Shown here: piece after piece, positions 34,865 through 46,172 of the stretch
Layout: each line of letters starts with the position of its first letter
How positions within the stretch are numbered: position 1 is the first letter of the stretch
DNA from: Epiperipatus broadwayi
Lineage: Eukaryota; Onychophora; Udeonychophora; Euonychophora; Peripatidae
Direction: 5' to 3'
Assembly: GCA_028023455.1 (NCBI GenBank)
Contig: JAQFVV010006450.1
Coordinates: 1,215,501-1,279,500, forward strand
DNA length: 64,000 bases
Translations under genes and position numbers: made by a program
Notes under the pieces: model-generated
The model's database searches: none
What the model was told of the DNA's origin: nothing
Seen by the model: the letters and a program-made list of their open reading frames with translations, nothing else

Positions 34865-35265
34865 TTTACTTGTCAGTAATAGAAGAGCAATACAGAGACT
34901 TCAGATTACTCAACGAAACATAAAGAGATGTATGTTAGGAACAACAAGAAAGGATAAACAAAATATATGGGTGAAATAACTTACATGTACTACTGATATC
35001 ATTGAAAGAATTAGAAGATTGAAGTGTATCTGGACATATTGCTAAAAGAGATGATAATAGATAGGCAGTTGAAATCTTAAACTAGATCCCAAGAGATTTC
35101 AAAGACCTAGAATGAGACCATGTGTGAGATGAATGAATGAAATAAGGAAGTTTGTTGGTGTGATTTGCAGAAGAGAGGCTAGAGATCAGAGAAACTGGAT
35201 TATACTTGTAGAAACTTTCATCTTGCAGTGAATCAGTAATGATTGGAAATCATGATGGTGGGGGT
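34865..35265 (+). pseudogene. RTE-like LINE 3' end, copy 2
   Basis: Reads SNRRAIQRLQITQRNIKRCM, LGTTRKDKQ, then TTDIIERIRRLKCIWTY, and further on the shared C-terminal text (RPRMRPCVR, RREARDQRNW) with a tail ATCATGATGG. The word pattern RAIQR, TQ, RCMLG, T.+D is shared with the minus-strand copy at 61857-62069. Several stops are present. A PLE begins about 200 bases further on. Confidence 0.8.
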
Positions 35266-35479
35266 GACTATACACTTAGGAAAGTATATAACCAATATGT
35301 ATTGTATTGTAAATAAAACTTACCAATAAAGTTAGAAGTATTATCTACTATGTATGCTATGCAGTGTAGTGTTGGAATGGAAAGGGAAGTTGAGACAAAA
35401 TATAGTGAATATCATAACTCCATTGTATTATAAACATGTACACAAAATAAATATTCCTTATATATATATATACTCTGTT

Positions 35480-36048
35480 ATGGCCACGATGGATGTGAAA
35501 GAATTATATGGATCAATCAAGAAAAGCAATAAATTATACATGAAGAGTTGCTGTGAATATCTTGTCCTAACGACAGAATTAAATTCATTATGGCTTTCTT
35601 GACATGGCTTGACTCCCATATTTTCACTCTTTTCGAAGATAAATGGTACACAATGCAAGATGGTTGGCCCATGGGCCTCCCTATCAGTGGCGTCTTATCC
35701 AGTATATACTTAAATAAATATGAACAATCCATTATTCCAAAATATTTCAACACTAACCAGACTCATATATATACGATATGTATATGATATTTTCATTATA
35801 GCATCTAAAAATAATATTTTAAATATACAACGCAATTACAAAGCACAACAAACTATTTTTCTCTATCATATATGAAAACAATAACGAACTCAAATATCTT
35901 GATCTTTCCTTGTCAAGAGACCATCACGCAATAGATTACAAAATGCTTGTTAAACCATTTGAAATCCGAGCTGCATCCATCCTAATTCTAAATCACCCCA
36001 TCGCACAAATTCGCAGGTCTTAAAGCATTTCTGTTTAGAAACCATCAT
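35480..36048 (+). pseudogene. PLE reverse transcriptase, partial and inactivated
   Basis: RT text is spread over several frames: DVKELYGSIKK, HIFTLFEDKWYTMQ, PMGLPISGVLSSIYLNKYE, then IRYVYDIFIIASKNN and ELKYLDLSLSRDHH. The catalytic box, normally YxDD followed by IF, reads YVYDIF, so the first Asp of the pair is replaced by Tyr. With the frameshifts this abolishes polymerase function. It leads directly into the linker/endonuclease ORF. Confidence 0.82.
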
Positions 36049-36669
36049 TTGTGTAAATATGAAGCACATAGGAAGGAAAATGTAAACAATTACATTAAAG
36101 ACCTACTAGCAGCAGGATTCAAATACAAAACTATTAGGAGGAAAGTCATGAAATTTAACAGCACAATAGATGATAAATTGCCTCACACCAATCTACCCAG
36201 AATAACGGTCCCCTACATCCCTAAAATATCCAATAAACTAACGAAAACCTTAAGCAACAAATTCAGCATAATATTCAGAACTCCACCCAACACTAATAGG
36301 TTGATCAATAACTCCAAAGATTACATTGATCCAGCGCTCACCCCACATGTGGTGTACTCCATTTCCTGCCCCCATGCCGGATGCCACGCCACATATTATG
36401 GGGAAACGAAAGCCACAATTAACACCAGGTTGGCTCAACATCGGTACACCTTCAATAGAGCCCAAACGAACAGCAGTACATCTTCTGCATTTTTTGAACA
36501 TACTAAACAATCAGGGCACAATTTCATACCCGCTAACCCCGTTATTTTATGCTCAGAACCAAACGACTACAGGAGAAAGATAAAAGAGGCATTCTACATT
36601 AACAGAGACATCCATGCAATCAACAGAAGAGACACGTGCTTCGACATTTCGAAAAAATGGGCTACTTAA
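36049..36669 (+). CDS. PLE linker and GIY-YIG endonuclease, intact frame
   Basis: A 206-codon open frame. Residues 1-90 are linker (PRITVPYIPKISNKL, NTNRLINNSKDYI). The endonuclease follows: VVYSISCPHAGC, ATYYGETKATINTRLAQHRY, AFFEHTKQSGHNFI, RRKIKEAFYINRD. GIY is represented by VYSIS, YIG by YYGET, with the two Cys and His of the PLE insert, the Arg of NTRL and the Glu of KIKEA all present. The endonuclease nicks target DNA for retrotransposition. The Met start is arbitrary because the real ORF continues from the broken RT upstream. Confidence 0.85.
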   Translation: MCKYEAHRKENVNNYIKDLLAAGFKYKTIRRKVMKFNSTIDDKLPHTNLPRITVPYIPKISNKLTKTLSNKFSIIFRTPPNTNRLINNSKDYIDPALTPHVVYSISCPHAGCHATYYGETKATINTRLAQHRYTFNRAQTNSSTSSAFFEHTKQSGHNFIPANPVILCSEPNDYRRKIKEAFYINRDIHAINRRDTCFDISKKWAT

Positions 36670-36722
36670 CAGTAACTCATTTGAATATTCTCATTTACAT
36701 ATATCAAGTACATTTTCACGAA

Positions 36723-36763
36723 GGCTATGAGTATGAGGCACGGTTCCTCGAAAACGTTCAGCC
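36723..36763 (+). ncRNA. Hammerhead-ribozyme-like motif of PLE copy C
   Basis: GGCU, AUGAGUAU, GAGG with loop CACGGUU and CCUC, GAAA, a two-pair stem III (ACGU), UC, AGCC. Stem I is GGCU/AGCC and stem II GAGG/CCUC. The core half matches CUGANGA at the U, G, A and final A, but has A for the first C and U for the second G. Very short stem III is typical of PLE hammerheads. It lies 54 bases after the endonuclease stop. Confidence 0.6.
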
Positions 36764-37115
36764 AAATTTATTACTAACTATATTTTTTCTCTAATAATTT
36801 ACAATTAAGTATTTTCATTTTTACAAATAAGGAGAAATTAAAACCACATTTATTATATATATGTATATTGAATGTTTTCATGGTTATATGATATGAACTA
36901 ATTATTTTGAATTAACCCTGCTAGTTTAAATAAAGCTGATTAAGCACAATATATTTCAGCCATTATCTCTTTCTTTTAATATAAACTTGAAATCAATTAA
37001 TGGTGAAACTGAAGAAAATAAACATTTAGTTAATTCATGTATTCTGAATACTCAACTACTTCATGCTCAATCTCATTCTTTATCTCACACTCAATCTCTG
37101 CACTACTTGAGATCT

Positions 37116-37330
37116 GAAACAGGCAAAACTCACTTATACGTATTGCCACTCAGTGCCAAGCAGAGTAATCAATGGATGCCAGAAGGCTTGTGTATAAAAT
37201 CCTCATCTAGTGCCTTCTAATCCAATATCCCCAGACTAGTTTCTGGCTGCACTGAGTGGCAACATGCATAGTGAGTTTTGCCTGTTTTAATAACAGTTAA
37301 GAGGAAGCATAAGAAATAATGATGTGATGT
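37116..37330 (-). mobile_element. FB1 family element, 215 bp
   Basis: On the minus strand it begins ACATCACATCATTATTTCTTA (truncated FB1 head), then AACAGGCAAAACTCACTATG, and ends with the inverted partner GAGTTTTGCCTGTTTC. The two ends of the body form inverted repeats. The 12-bp flank TACTTGARATCT (37104-37115 and 37331-37342, one mismatch) marks the target duplication. Confidence 0.82.
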
Positions 37331-37634
37331 TACTTGAAATCTAATGAGTTTTTTTTTTTAAAAACTTGTCTTTGAAAATAGTTGATGTTATTTCCTTGAA
37401 ACATTGGGAAGTAATACAAAATAAGGCATGGTTTAACTCAAAAAAATGCTTTGCTTAAATTTATATATATGAAAATATAAATTTTAGAGCGGTTTTTATT
37501 TTATAAATAATGAGTAAATAAAAAAAATTAAACAATATTTTATGCATATATACATAAATATGAAATAAAAATTAATATCTAATTTTTTAATGCAAAATAT
37601 TTTTTTTTAATTTTATGCATCTTAATGATATAGG

Positions 37635-37800
37635 AGTTTATTGAAGTTTATAATATAGCTCCAAAATTGAGATGCTGAAATAAATTATATTACGATAATA
37701 GTAACCGGCGGAAACCTATCACAAATGATGTTTGAGTGTTTCTGCTCAGTCACAACACTGTAAATTCAATCTACCATTGCAGAAACTCATTTTTATATCA
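37635..37800 (+). repeat. Interspersed repeat family S3, copy 2
   Basis: TTGAAGTTTATAATATAGCTC then CAAAATTGAGATGCTGAAATAA, matching the copy at 8405-8540; followed by a less conserved body. Confidence 0.55.
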
Positions 37801-38024
37801 TATTAAAAAAAAAATTTACATTATGTTTATATACGAAATCAAACATTATTTTTAATGAACATTTTAACATAGGATTAAATAAAATAGATGTACGTCATTT
37901 TCTATTGGCATAAAGTGGTCTGTTTTCAATGTGAAAACATCAAACTACATATTAAGACTATTAAATGTATACAATTTTTCAAACTGACCTTGCAGGAAAT
38001 TGTCGTTTTGCATGGGTTGGCACA

Positions 38025-38165
38025 GCAATAGAGTGGCAGATTACGAAACTTAACAGCCTCAGGTGGAAGCTCAGTTCTATTACTTGCAATGCTCGATTGG
38101 AGGCTCAGTTCTATTACTTGCAATGCTTGATCTTCTTATGAACTCCTGAATAGTGAAGTTACATG
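38025..38165 (+). repeat. SINE-like repeat S5 with internal duplication
   Basis: GCACAGCAATAGAGTGGCAG begins a tRNA-like text. The words GAGGCTCAGTTCTATTACTT and GCAATGCTYGAT are duplicated in tandem within 38066-38130. The ending GCTTGATCTTCTTATGAACTC recurs at about 38564-38585. Confidence 0.45.
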
Positions 38166-38732
38166 TTCATTATTATTTATTACTGCTGATATAATGATTT
38201 TCAGAAATTTGGTATACACCATTTACATATATAATAAAGATAATTGATAGCATTTTAATTTTTTGGTACACTTAATTATATAATTTTCTAACCACATTAA
38301 TCAACTTGTTTAAATGAATTGTGCTATCAGCAATCAATCATTCTAAAAAAAGTAATTAGAGCATTTCCTGAGGATTATTAGATTTTTTATCTCTATAAGA
38401 TGCAAAGATGGTAAAATGAACATTGATATCTCGATTTAAAGTCTATGCTTCGGCAATAATGTAGTTTTATTTTCAAATTGTCTTATATGGTTTCATGAAG
38501 TGATACATAATAGACTCTACAACTCAATATCTATGAACTGACGCTTCAGTTCTTATGTTCCAGTGCTTGATCTTCTTATGAACTCCCAAGCAATAAAATC
38601 ATTTGATTATTTTTATTTTCAAATTGTTTTTTAAAGTTTATTTTTTAAAAAAATTATTTGCTGGAATATGGGACTTGTTTATGAATTTATTTTATTTTTG
38701 TAACCATTCGTATTTTTCCAAGTATTAAAATT

Positions 38733-39231
38733 ATATCACATGATCACTATTTCTTATGCTAGCACATTACTGTTATTAAAACAGGCAAAACTCTCCATAT
38801 AGTAGTGCCATTCCATGCCAACCAGAGTAATCAATGGATGCCAGAAGGCTTGTGCATAAAATCCCTATCTAGTGCCTACTCATTCAATATCCCCAAACTA
38901 GTGTCTGGCTTGTGGGTTCAGACCCATATGACTATATAGGCTATTGAGCTTAGATTGAAAATATTGTGTTTTCAATTTTATTCTCATAGTTTTGTAGTTA
39001 AGAGAGATAAAAGATGGCTGCTGGAGGGTTGCATTAGATCCTAAGATCTAGGTGCAGTGCTCTCAGATCCAAAGCTCCTCACTGACGAAGGCCACAAGCC
39101 AGAAACTAGTTTGGGAATATTGGATGAGTAGGCACTAGATAGGGATTTTATGCATAAGCCTTCTGGCATCCATTGATTACTCTGGTTGGCACTGAGTGGC
39201 ACTACTATTTGGAGAGTTTTGCCTGTTTTAT
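38733..39231. mobile_element. FB1 family element, longest foldback copy
   Basis: Left arm (38777-38925): AAAACAGGCAAAACTCTCC, GTGCCATTCCATGCCAACC, ATCAATGGATGCCAGAAGG, CTTGTGCATAAAATCCC, AAACTAGTGTCTGGCTTGTG. The right arm (39085-39231) is its reverse complement, ending GGAGAGTTTTGCCTGTTTTA. A centre with CCTAAGATCTAGGTGCAG and CAAAGCTCCTCACTGACG lies between. The FB1 head (ATCACATGATCACTATTTC) precedes the left arm only. Arms are about 147 bp and highly similar. No flanking duplication was certain here. Confidence 0.85.
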
Positions 39232-39412
39232 TCAAATTTTAAAGATTTTTTTCTCCCCCATTGCAAGCAAATATACATTGAATTGCAAAAAGCAAAAAAT
39301 ATTTGATAATTTCTATAAAGTATATATAATTAAATTAATATAAAAAAATTACACAAATATGAACAATTAACATTGTGTCCCAAAAACCAAAAACTGATTA
39401 ATATTACACATA

Positions 39413-40000
39413 ACCTGAAGACAGTAATAATATGTTGGGTTATTTCCATCATCTATCATTAAATGCTGAATGTCTAGAAAATTTTAAACTTTGCTTAAAC
39501 TTTTCAAGTACAAAGCACTATTAGATAACACAGGTTGGTAGATTACACAATGTTTTGAGTGATATTATTCTCAGCTTTTCTTCAGGTGTTGCTGGTTTGA
39601 TAAGTGACAATACTAGCATAGGGGTCGAACCACACCTTGAGATTCTTGATTCTTGAATTTTAAAGCAATGCTCTAACTGGTTGAGCAATAGTTCATTTGG
39701 TTAGTGTGTTGGCTTAAAATTCGATATTCAAGAATATAAAGAAGTGAGTTCAATTTCTATGCTAGTATTGTCACTGGTCAGGCCAGAAACACCTGAAGAA
39801 GAATGGAGAATAATACCTCTTGAAATTTTGGGTAATCTGCTAACCTATGATGTCTATTAGTGTGTTATTACTAACAGTTGTTTGTATTTGAAAAGTTTAA
39901 ATAAATTTTAAAATTTTTTAGACATTTAACATTTAATAATAGATGATGGAAATAATCCAACATTATTACATCTAAAATACCATCATCACAACCTTTCAGG
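39413..40000. repeat. Head-to-head inverted SINE pair (FB2), clearest copy
   Basis: Two copies of a roughly 285-bp tRNA-headed repeat are joined near 39708 in opposite orientation. The right copy (plus) starts TTTGGTTAGTGTGTTGGCTT, has GAGTTCAATTTC as a B-box-like word, then a body with ACACCTGAAGAAGAATGG and a tail AATAGATGATGGAAATAATCC. The left copy is the same in reverse (for example ATTTCCATCATCTATCATTAA and TTCTTCAGGTGTTGCTGG). The whole would fold into one long hairpin. Confidence 0.82.
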
Positions 40001-40009
40001 TAAATACAT

Positions 40010-42280
40010 GAATACACTGTCTGAATTTGGTAGACCATCAAATGCAGAATTGTTTTCTAACATTAAATTCTGAGAATAGAAAACCAATTTTTTTATTCTT
40101 AAATTTTATTGCACCTTTTCTTTTTCACTTTGTTATTTCTAAACAAAACTGTACTTTACAATTTCTATGAAATGAAAACAATAAGCCTATTTAATTTTTA
40201 ACGTTATTGAAAAATTATAAAATAAGACGTATGTGCTCTTGTTCATGAAAAGATAAGGAAGATAAATGATGAAATTTTAGAATATTTTCTCCCTATATAG
40301 GACTAGGGATCAACCTATATATTCGCATATATTTGAGTTTACATTTATATATTAGACTACTTGTAAGTAAAAATTTTAACATTTTAAAAGAAAAAATGTT
40401 AGATGAAATCTTGTTAAATTCTCATTATTTTGCACAGTAAGTTTAAATAAATTCTTTAATTCTTCTATTATTGCTAAGTGCAGTGAAGAGTTTCGATTTA
40501 TTTGCAATTCCAAATGAAACAGTTTGAAAAAAGAAAATATTAATTAAAATATTTATTTGCAGTGGTTTTATTAAAATAACCATCAAATGTCTTTTTAATT
40601 AGATGGCATGATATATATATATATGTTATTTTTAAAAGTCTACAATTTACTAACGTATTTTTTTAAATATATAATATCTATTATAATTTTTATGAAATAT
40701 TCCTTTATTAGTGTCTGCCTGAAGATATCACTATTATTTAAATTTATAAAGAAACAATATTTCTGTAATTTATATTTTATTATATTTGCTTTTAGACGTT
40801 TTTTAATACATATTTATATATAATGTACATTCGTATATCTTACATTAAGAGTCCATTTCTAATTTTAATGTAGAGCGTATATATATGAACACACACAATT
40901 AGTACATACGATAGTAGTTTCTACTATTTTTGTGATGATTAATTTTTTTTAAAAATATTTACTTCATACAGTATTTTTAAATATTTGCATCTAGAATAAG
41001 CAATTTTACACATATAAATTTTTATTTAGTTCTTGTCTTTTTCTTTTTTTTTAACTGCAAGCTCATATATATATAAGAAATATTTTATGAGTATGTGCAT
41101 ATGATGTGGAAATTCGAATCTAATTTAAGTAAATCTTGCAAATTACTTATTGGCTTGCTAATCATTATGTGATAAAAATTCCAATTTTATTTTACATTGT
41201 AAAAAAAAATAGCTAGATATTGTTTTACCAAATTTTGAATTGTTAATGGAAATAATTTTGACTAGTTTTTTATTTAAAAATATACTCTGAATCTGGTTAA
41301 AGGACTGGCGGGGGGGGATAAAGAAGCTGTTGCCTTTAAAATGATCTATTTAAGGACTGTTTACTTTTTTCTTATATATATATAGAATTAATTCACATTG
41401 TCTTACTAATATTGAATGCATGTATGGTGTTTAATTTAAATAACTACTGAGTAGCCATTGTTTTAATTTTTACTTCCATTATTTTTTGATAGGTTACCAT
41501 TATCCTTATATATAAAATTCCTATTTTGTCTGTTGACTGAATATATGTCTGTCTGTAACGCTTTACTGGAATGCCCTCTGAATTTTTTTTATTCAGAAGG
41601 CACTCTAATAAATCTTATTATATAAAATCTATATTTTGTTTGTTGTCTGTAATGCTGTCAAATTCACAACAATGTATGGATGTTTTTATATACAATTATT
41701 TATATATGAATAAAAAAAATTATATTTTATACAGATCATAATCAAAAATAAAAATTGTGAGAATTAATATTCAATAAGCACTAATGGTAAAATCCAATTT
41801 CAAAGGATTAGGAGGTGGGGACATAAAGTGTTTATGTTTATCTAGAAATAAAATAATATATAAAAATAGAAGAATATATATATATATACATTTAACAAAA
41901 AAAATACAAAGTTTACAGAAGATATGTTTGTATTTAGCAAATTTTTTAAGACTTAATAATAGCTACAGCTTATGAAGAAGGGAAAAAGTTCCAGGATCTT
42001 TATCTAAACCAAAAAAGTAATGATTGTTTTAATCATAAGATTCAAGACCAATTTCCTCAAGATGCTGCAAGACACCTTAATGTTTTGCTGTGTTTTTTTA
42101 CTTCATTTTCTCTTTATTTGTTTTTATTTAGACATATTATTTATTAAATTTTTATAACTTTATTTTAAATCTTCCTTTATCTTTATATATACATTATTGA
42201 ATAATCTGTAAAAGGGAAAGCCAGTAAATAGATTACAAATGTATTAAAAGCATTAATTCACTCTTCTTTAGAGCCAGCTC
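40010..42280. other. AT-rich non-coding DNA, no gene seen
   Basis: No supported gene. Two related words, CTATTTTGTCTGTTGACTG (41520) and ATATTTTGTTTGTTGTCTG (41630), form a weak local repeat. A G run lies at 41310-41318. Confidence 0.45.
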
Positions 42281-42299
42281 ATCTCATTTAAGCTTGAGT

Positions 42300-42440
42300 A
42301 AATGATGTATTTAGTAGATTGTACTGTCATCCAAATCTCCAGATTAGTGTCTGACACTTGGCCTTATTGACAAAGGAGTATTCTACTTGCACTTACACAC
42401 CCATGTTGCACTGCTATATATTGTGCATTGTTCGACTGCT
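42300..42440 (+). repeat. Possible diverged FB1 fragment
   Basis: CCAAATCTCCAGATTAGTGTC, then TGACACTTGGCCTTATTGACA; order and wording resemble the inner arm and centre of FB1. Weak. Confidence 0.3.
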
Positions 42441-42821
42441 CAAGATTATAGTAGATGGCTCTGAAGTAGAATAAATAGAATGAATTGCTACTCCAAATAT
42501 TATTGGCTTATAAATGATGATAAAAGTTAAATTAATAAGGTATGAATTGAAAAAAAGATATTTTTCAATGTAATCTCCCTGTTGTTAAAATACTTGTCTT
42601 ATTGGTTTACTACTTTTTTAAAATGAATAATATTGAAGTTTTTATATGATGTTTCAATCATTTACATGTTTCTGTATGACTTTTGAGCTGCCATGAAAGA
42701 ATTTATATCTACTTATGATCGGCTTGTATGGGATGCTTTTTAATGTAAATATGAAACATTTGTTATGAATATTTTTTGTGCAAAATATTTTATTTAGAAA
42801 AACTATACAAAAGTATATTGT

Positions 42822-43136
42822 TATAACAGAGACAAAACTCTCCATACAGTAGTGTCATTTCCAGTGCAAGACACAGTAATCAGTGGATGCAAGAAGGTTT
42901 GTGCATAGAATCCCTATCTAATGCCTACTCATTCAGTATCTCTAGACTAGTTTCTTGCTTATAGTTTTGATCAGTTATGAGCCTTTATTGGATGAGTAAG
43001 CACTAGATAGGGATTTTATGCACAAACCTTCTTGCATCCATTGATTATTCTGGCTTGGACTGGATAGCACTACTATATGGAGAGTTTTGTTTTTGTTAAG
43101 CATAGGAAATGGTGATTGTGTGATGATTAGTGGTTT
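42822..43136 (-). mobile_element. FB1 family element, 315 bp, inverted orientation
   Basis: Read on the minus strand it has the head AAACCACTAATCATCACACAA, then CACCATTTCCTATGCTTAAC, the first arm (CAAAACTCTCCATATAGTAG, ATCAATGGATGCAAGAAGG), and the return arm ending GAGTTTTGTCTCTGTT. The 13-bp AAAAGYATAYTGT flanks it at 42809-42821 and 43137-43149 (two mismatches). The head lies on one side only. Confidence 0.82.
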
Positions 43137-43199
43137 AAAAGCATACTGTACATTTTTAGTACACATCTCAAGCCTATTTGTCCTTTTAACTATTGAAAT

Positions 43200-44600
43200 C
43201 ATATATTTAATTTATCTTTAATGTGATAGAAATTGGCATTTTAATAATATTGAAAATCTGTTATTGCTGTTAGTCATTTTACTTTCTTTGGAGCTATTTA
43301 AAGATATATTTTTGTAAATTTTATTTCTACTCATTAATTTTATAAATAATTATACCTATTATTTTTATAGATTCTTAGTGTTTGTAGTTATTATGGCATC
43401 ATTTATAAGTGTCCGTGGGTTTATTGGCTTTATAGAAAATGGTGATTTTTAAACAAGCAAACAGAATCCCTTGATCACCCTCATCAGTAGAGATTATTTT
43501 TATTTATTCTTTTACTTAACTTGTACTTTATTAAACTTTTAACAGCAGGTTGATTAATATATTAAGTATGATAATTCAAAAAGTCTTCAATAAAATGAAT
43601 ATATTCTAATTTATTTTATTAATGTGCTGTTTTCTGAGAGTAAATAGATTTGCATGCATAATTTGTTGCTTTCAAATAACTGCAAGAAAGTCTATTTAAA
43701 AATTATATACATCTTCGCAAAAAACAAATGGAAAGAGGAAATTAAGATATTAACAGCATGTAAAGCAAATGGAGTATAAAACAATTAGGAAAATTATCAT
43801 CTTAAAGATGATTGGTTTAAGAGTCATTTTATGTATTAAAAAAGAAAATTACCGTAGGATTTTTTTTTAACTTCAAATAAGACTTTTTCTTATTATTATA
43901 ATTCTTTTTATCATGATATAAAAACAAAACAATATATTATATTTTAAAATGTGAAATTGCAATATTTAAAGCAAAAAAAAAAGAATTTTACTAATATTTT
44001 AATTGCATATTGCAATTAGAATTATATTAACTTAAGGCTAAGAAAAACATTTTTTTATTATATAAAAATGTCTGTATAAATTAAAGAATATATATGTATC
44101 AAGAACTTACTTTTTACTTCCATCTTAAATAATTTCAAACTATAAAACTTATTTTATTTAATATGTATACTATGTACAAAAATCTACAGAATGGAGTCAA
44201 TTTTTGAAAAAGCTAACTTCATATCATTATAAAATAACATTCTTGTTTATCAAAATTTCACATGCAAATAAATAAATCGTTGTAGTATGTAAAAATTAAA
44301 TTAATTAAATGCTGAAAATGAGAAACTCTACACATTATTTATAGCAATATTGAAAAAAATGAACATTAAACAGAGAGATATCAACTAAAAATATGTAAGA
44401 TCACACTAAAGTATAGAAATGAAAACAGAAAGAAAATTGACACAGCTAATCTTAAAAAAAAAAACTGAATGAGATTTATACTAAAAAAATTTAATATACA
44501 GAGTATATGAGCACAGATTTTCACATGACCCACCACTCTCCACTCTATCTCATAACACTGATACACTTGAACACATATATGTCGAAAAGATAAATAATTA
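43200..44600. other. AT-rich non-coding DNA, no gene seen
   Basis: Nothing recognised. Confidence 0.5.
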
Positions 44601-44614
44601 CCAATATACGTATT

Positions 44615-44710
44615 TTATGCTAAACCAGAAATCATCAGTTGGTCCAGATTATCATCTCTACACATATATGCAATAAGTGCTCAGATATATATTAAGACAG
44701 CCAATCTTCT
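44615..44710 (+). repeat. Single diverged copy of FB4 block B
   Basis: ATGCTAAACCAGAAATCATCA, GTTGGTCCAGATTATCATCTC and TACACATAT follow the order of block B at 24600-24670. Confidence 0.6.
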
Positions 44711-44839
44711 TACTTTAATGGACAGGTTTCAATCCACTCCACACTCCAACTCTTCAACTATCCATCCAATTGAAAATCTGATGATGGAATGCTCAAAGGC
44801 CACCCTTTTAAATTATTATTATTATTACTTCATTGTAAT

Positions 44840-46160
44840 TTTCCTAACAAATTAAAATAAGGAATAATGAACTGTCCACCTTGTTGTGTGCATACAAAAA
44901 TAACTGATATATTACTTGGATTAATAACTGTAAGATATTTCTGTAGCAATTCTTTGAGATTGACTGGGAATGGAAAACAGTTAACCTTAGTGATACAAAG
45001 TGTGTACAAGACTTTAATAAATGTAATATTTTTTAGGGATTTACTGCAGAGAAAATATGTAGTATCAAAATTAAGCATAAGTCTTGAGATGAGATATGTT
45101 TAATAGAAATAAGTTCCTTGAATAAGATTAAAACAAGAATTTTAGTCAGGACTGTAGCACTCAATGATTTTGAATCTAGATAGAGTTTTAGCAAAAGATA
45201 ATTATATTCAAGGAATATACTGAGGATAAATGGATTGATCTAGTGTACATTGGTAATAGTGTAATTTTTAGGTGTTCAAATTAATTCAGTGTGTTTGAGA
45301 GCACAGTCTTTAAAAAAAAAAAAAAAACAGTTCTTTCAGCATATATGAAATCATAAATATAATATTTTGTGCAAGTCATGTATAGTAGAATATTTTACAA
45401 TTTTTTTTTACTTTGTAAAATATATTTGATAGAAGTTTCAAACTTTAAAAAAATGTTGGATTTTAATTAAGCAATTTATCATGCTTACTGTAAGCAAAAA
45501 TGCAAACTTTTAGATCTATTAAATATTTTGAAGATCTTTTTAACAACATATATGTATTATTTATTTTATTTGTTATATGATTAGTCAATTTTTAGATCAG
45601 AAACTTTATAAATTCTCAGAGACATAAAGCTTTATTTCTTTTTATATAGTTTCAGTGCTTTTATCAGTCACTTTGCACAAATACTAAATTAATTTGTATA
45701 CATTGTATTAATTTTAATAACTCTGCAAATAAAAATTGATTATTAAATATGTAGCACTGAGAATATATAATATTTCTGAAGTCATTGTTTTTAATATAAG
45801 AGTTTTATACTACCAAAATATCAAAGATTAATTGATTATCCATATAAGATCTTTAAGACCAGCTGGAAATGGGTTCATTTTTTATCTAGTTATTATATTG
45901 AGATAAGAAAGTGTTGTTTACAAGTTTATTAAAGCGATTTTTTGAAATTCTAATGTGTGAAGAATTTTTATATTATGTGCATATGAAGTTTATTAGGTGA
46001 GCAATGTTTTATATATATTTGAGTGTCATTTGTTGTTGTTTTTTCAGATATTTTTGTTCATATAATTCATGAATGTGTGGTGAAATGGAAGTTTTAAACT
46101 TATATATAAGTAAATCAATAACTTTGTCTACAATGTAAATTATTTGTGTCTACAGAGAAG
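44840..46160. other. AT-rich non-coding DNA, no gene seen
   Basis: Overlapping short ORFs at 44830-45103 lie on opposite strands and show no family features. Confidence 0.45.
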
Positions 46161-46172
46161 AAAATTTGATAA

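Larger units (their letters stand above)
35470..36800 (+). mobile_element. Penelope-like element (copy C), 5'-truncated
   Basis: Best-preserved PLE of the window. It starts within the reverse transcriptase (VKELYGSIKK near 35495), passes the RT core (WPMGLPISGVLSSIYLNKYE, about 35667-35726) and the active-site box, then a linker and a GIY-YIG endonuclease (36049-36669), and ends with a hammerhead-like motif (36723-36763). It abuts an RTE 3' end on its left. The usual N-terminal half of the RT is missing. Confidence 0.88.

Noticed and set aside
36250-36583. Two overlapping ORFs on either strand inside PLE copy C
   Set aside because: They are out-of-frame shadows of the endonuclease ORF 36049-36669.
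44830-45103. Overlapping ORFs on both strands
   Set aside because: Mirror-image open frames without domain signal.
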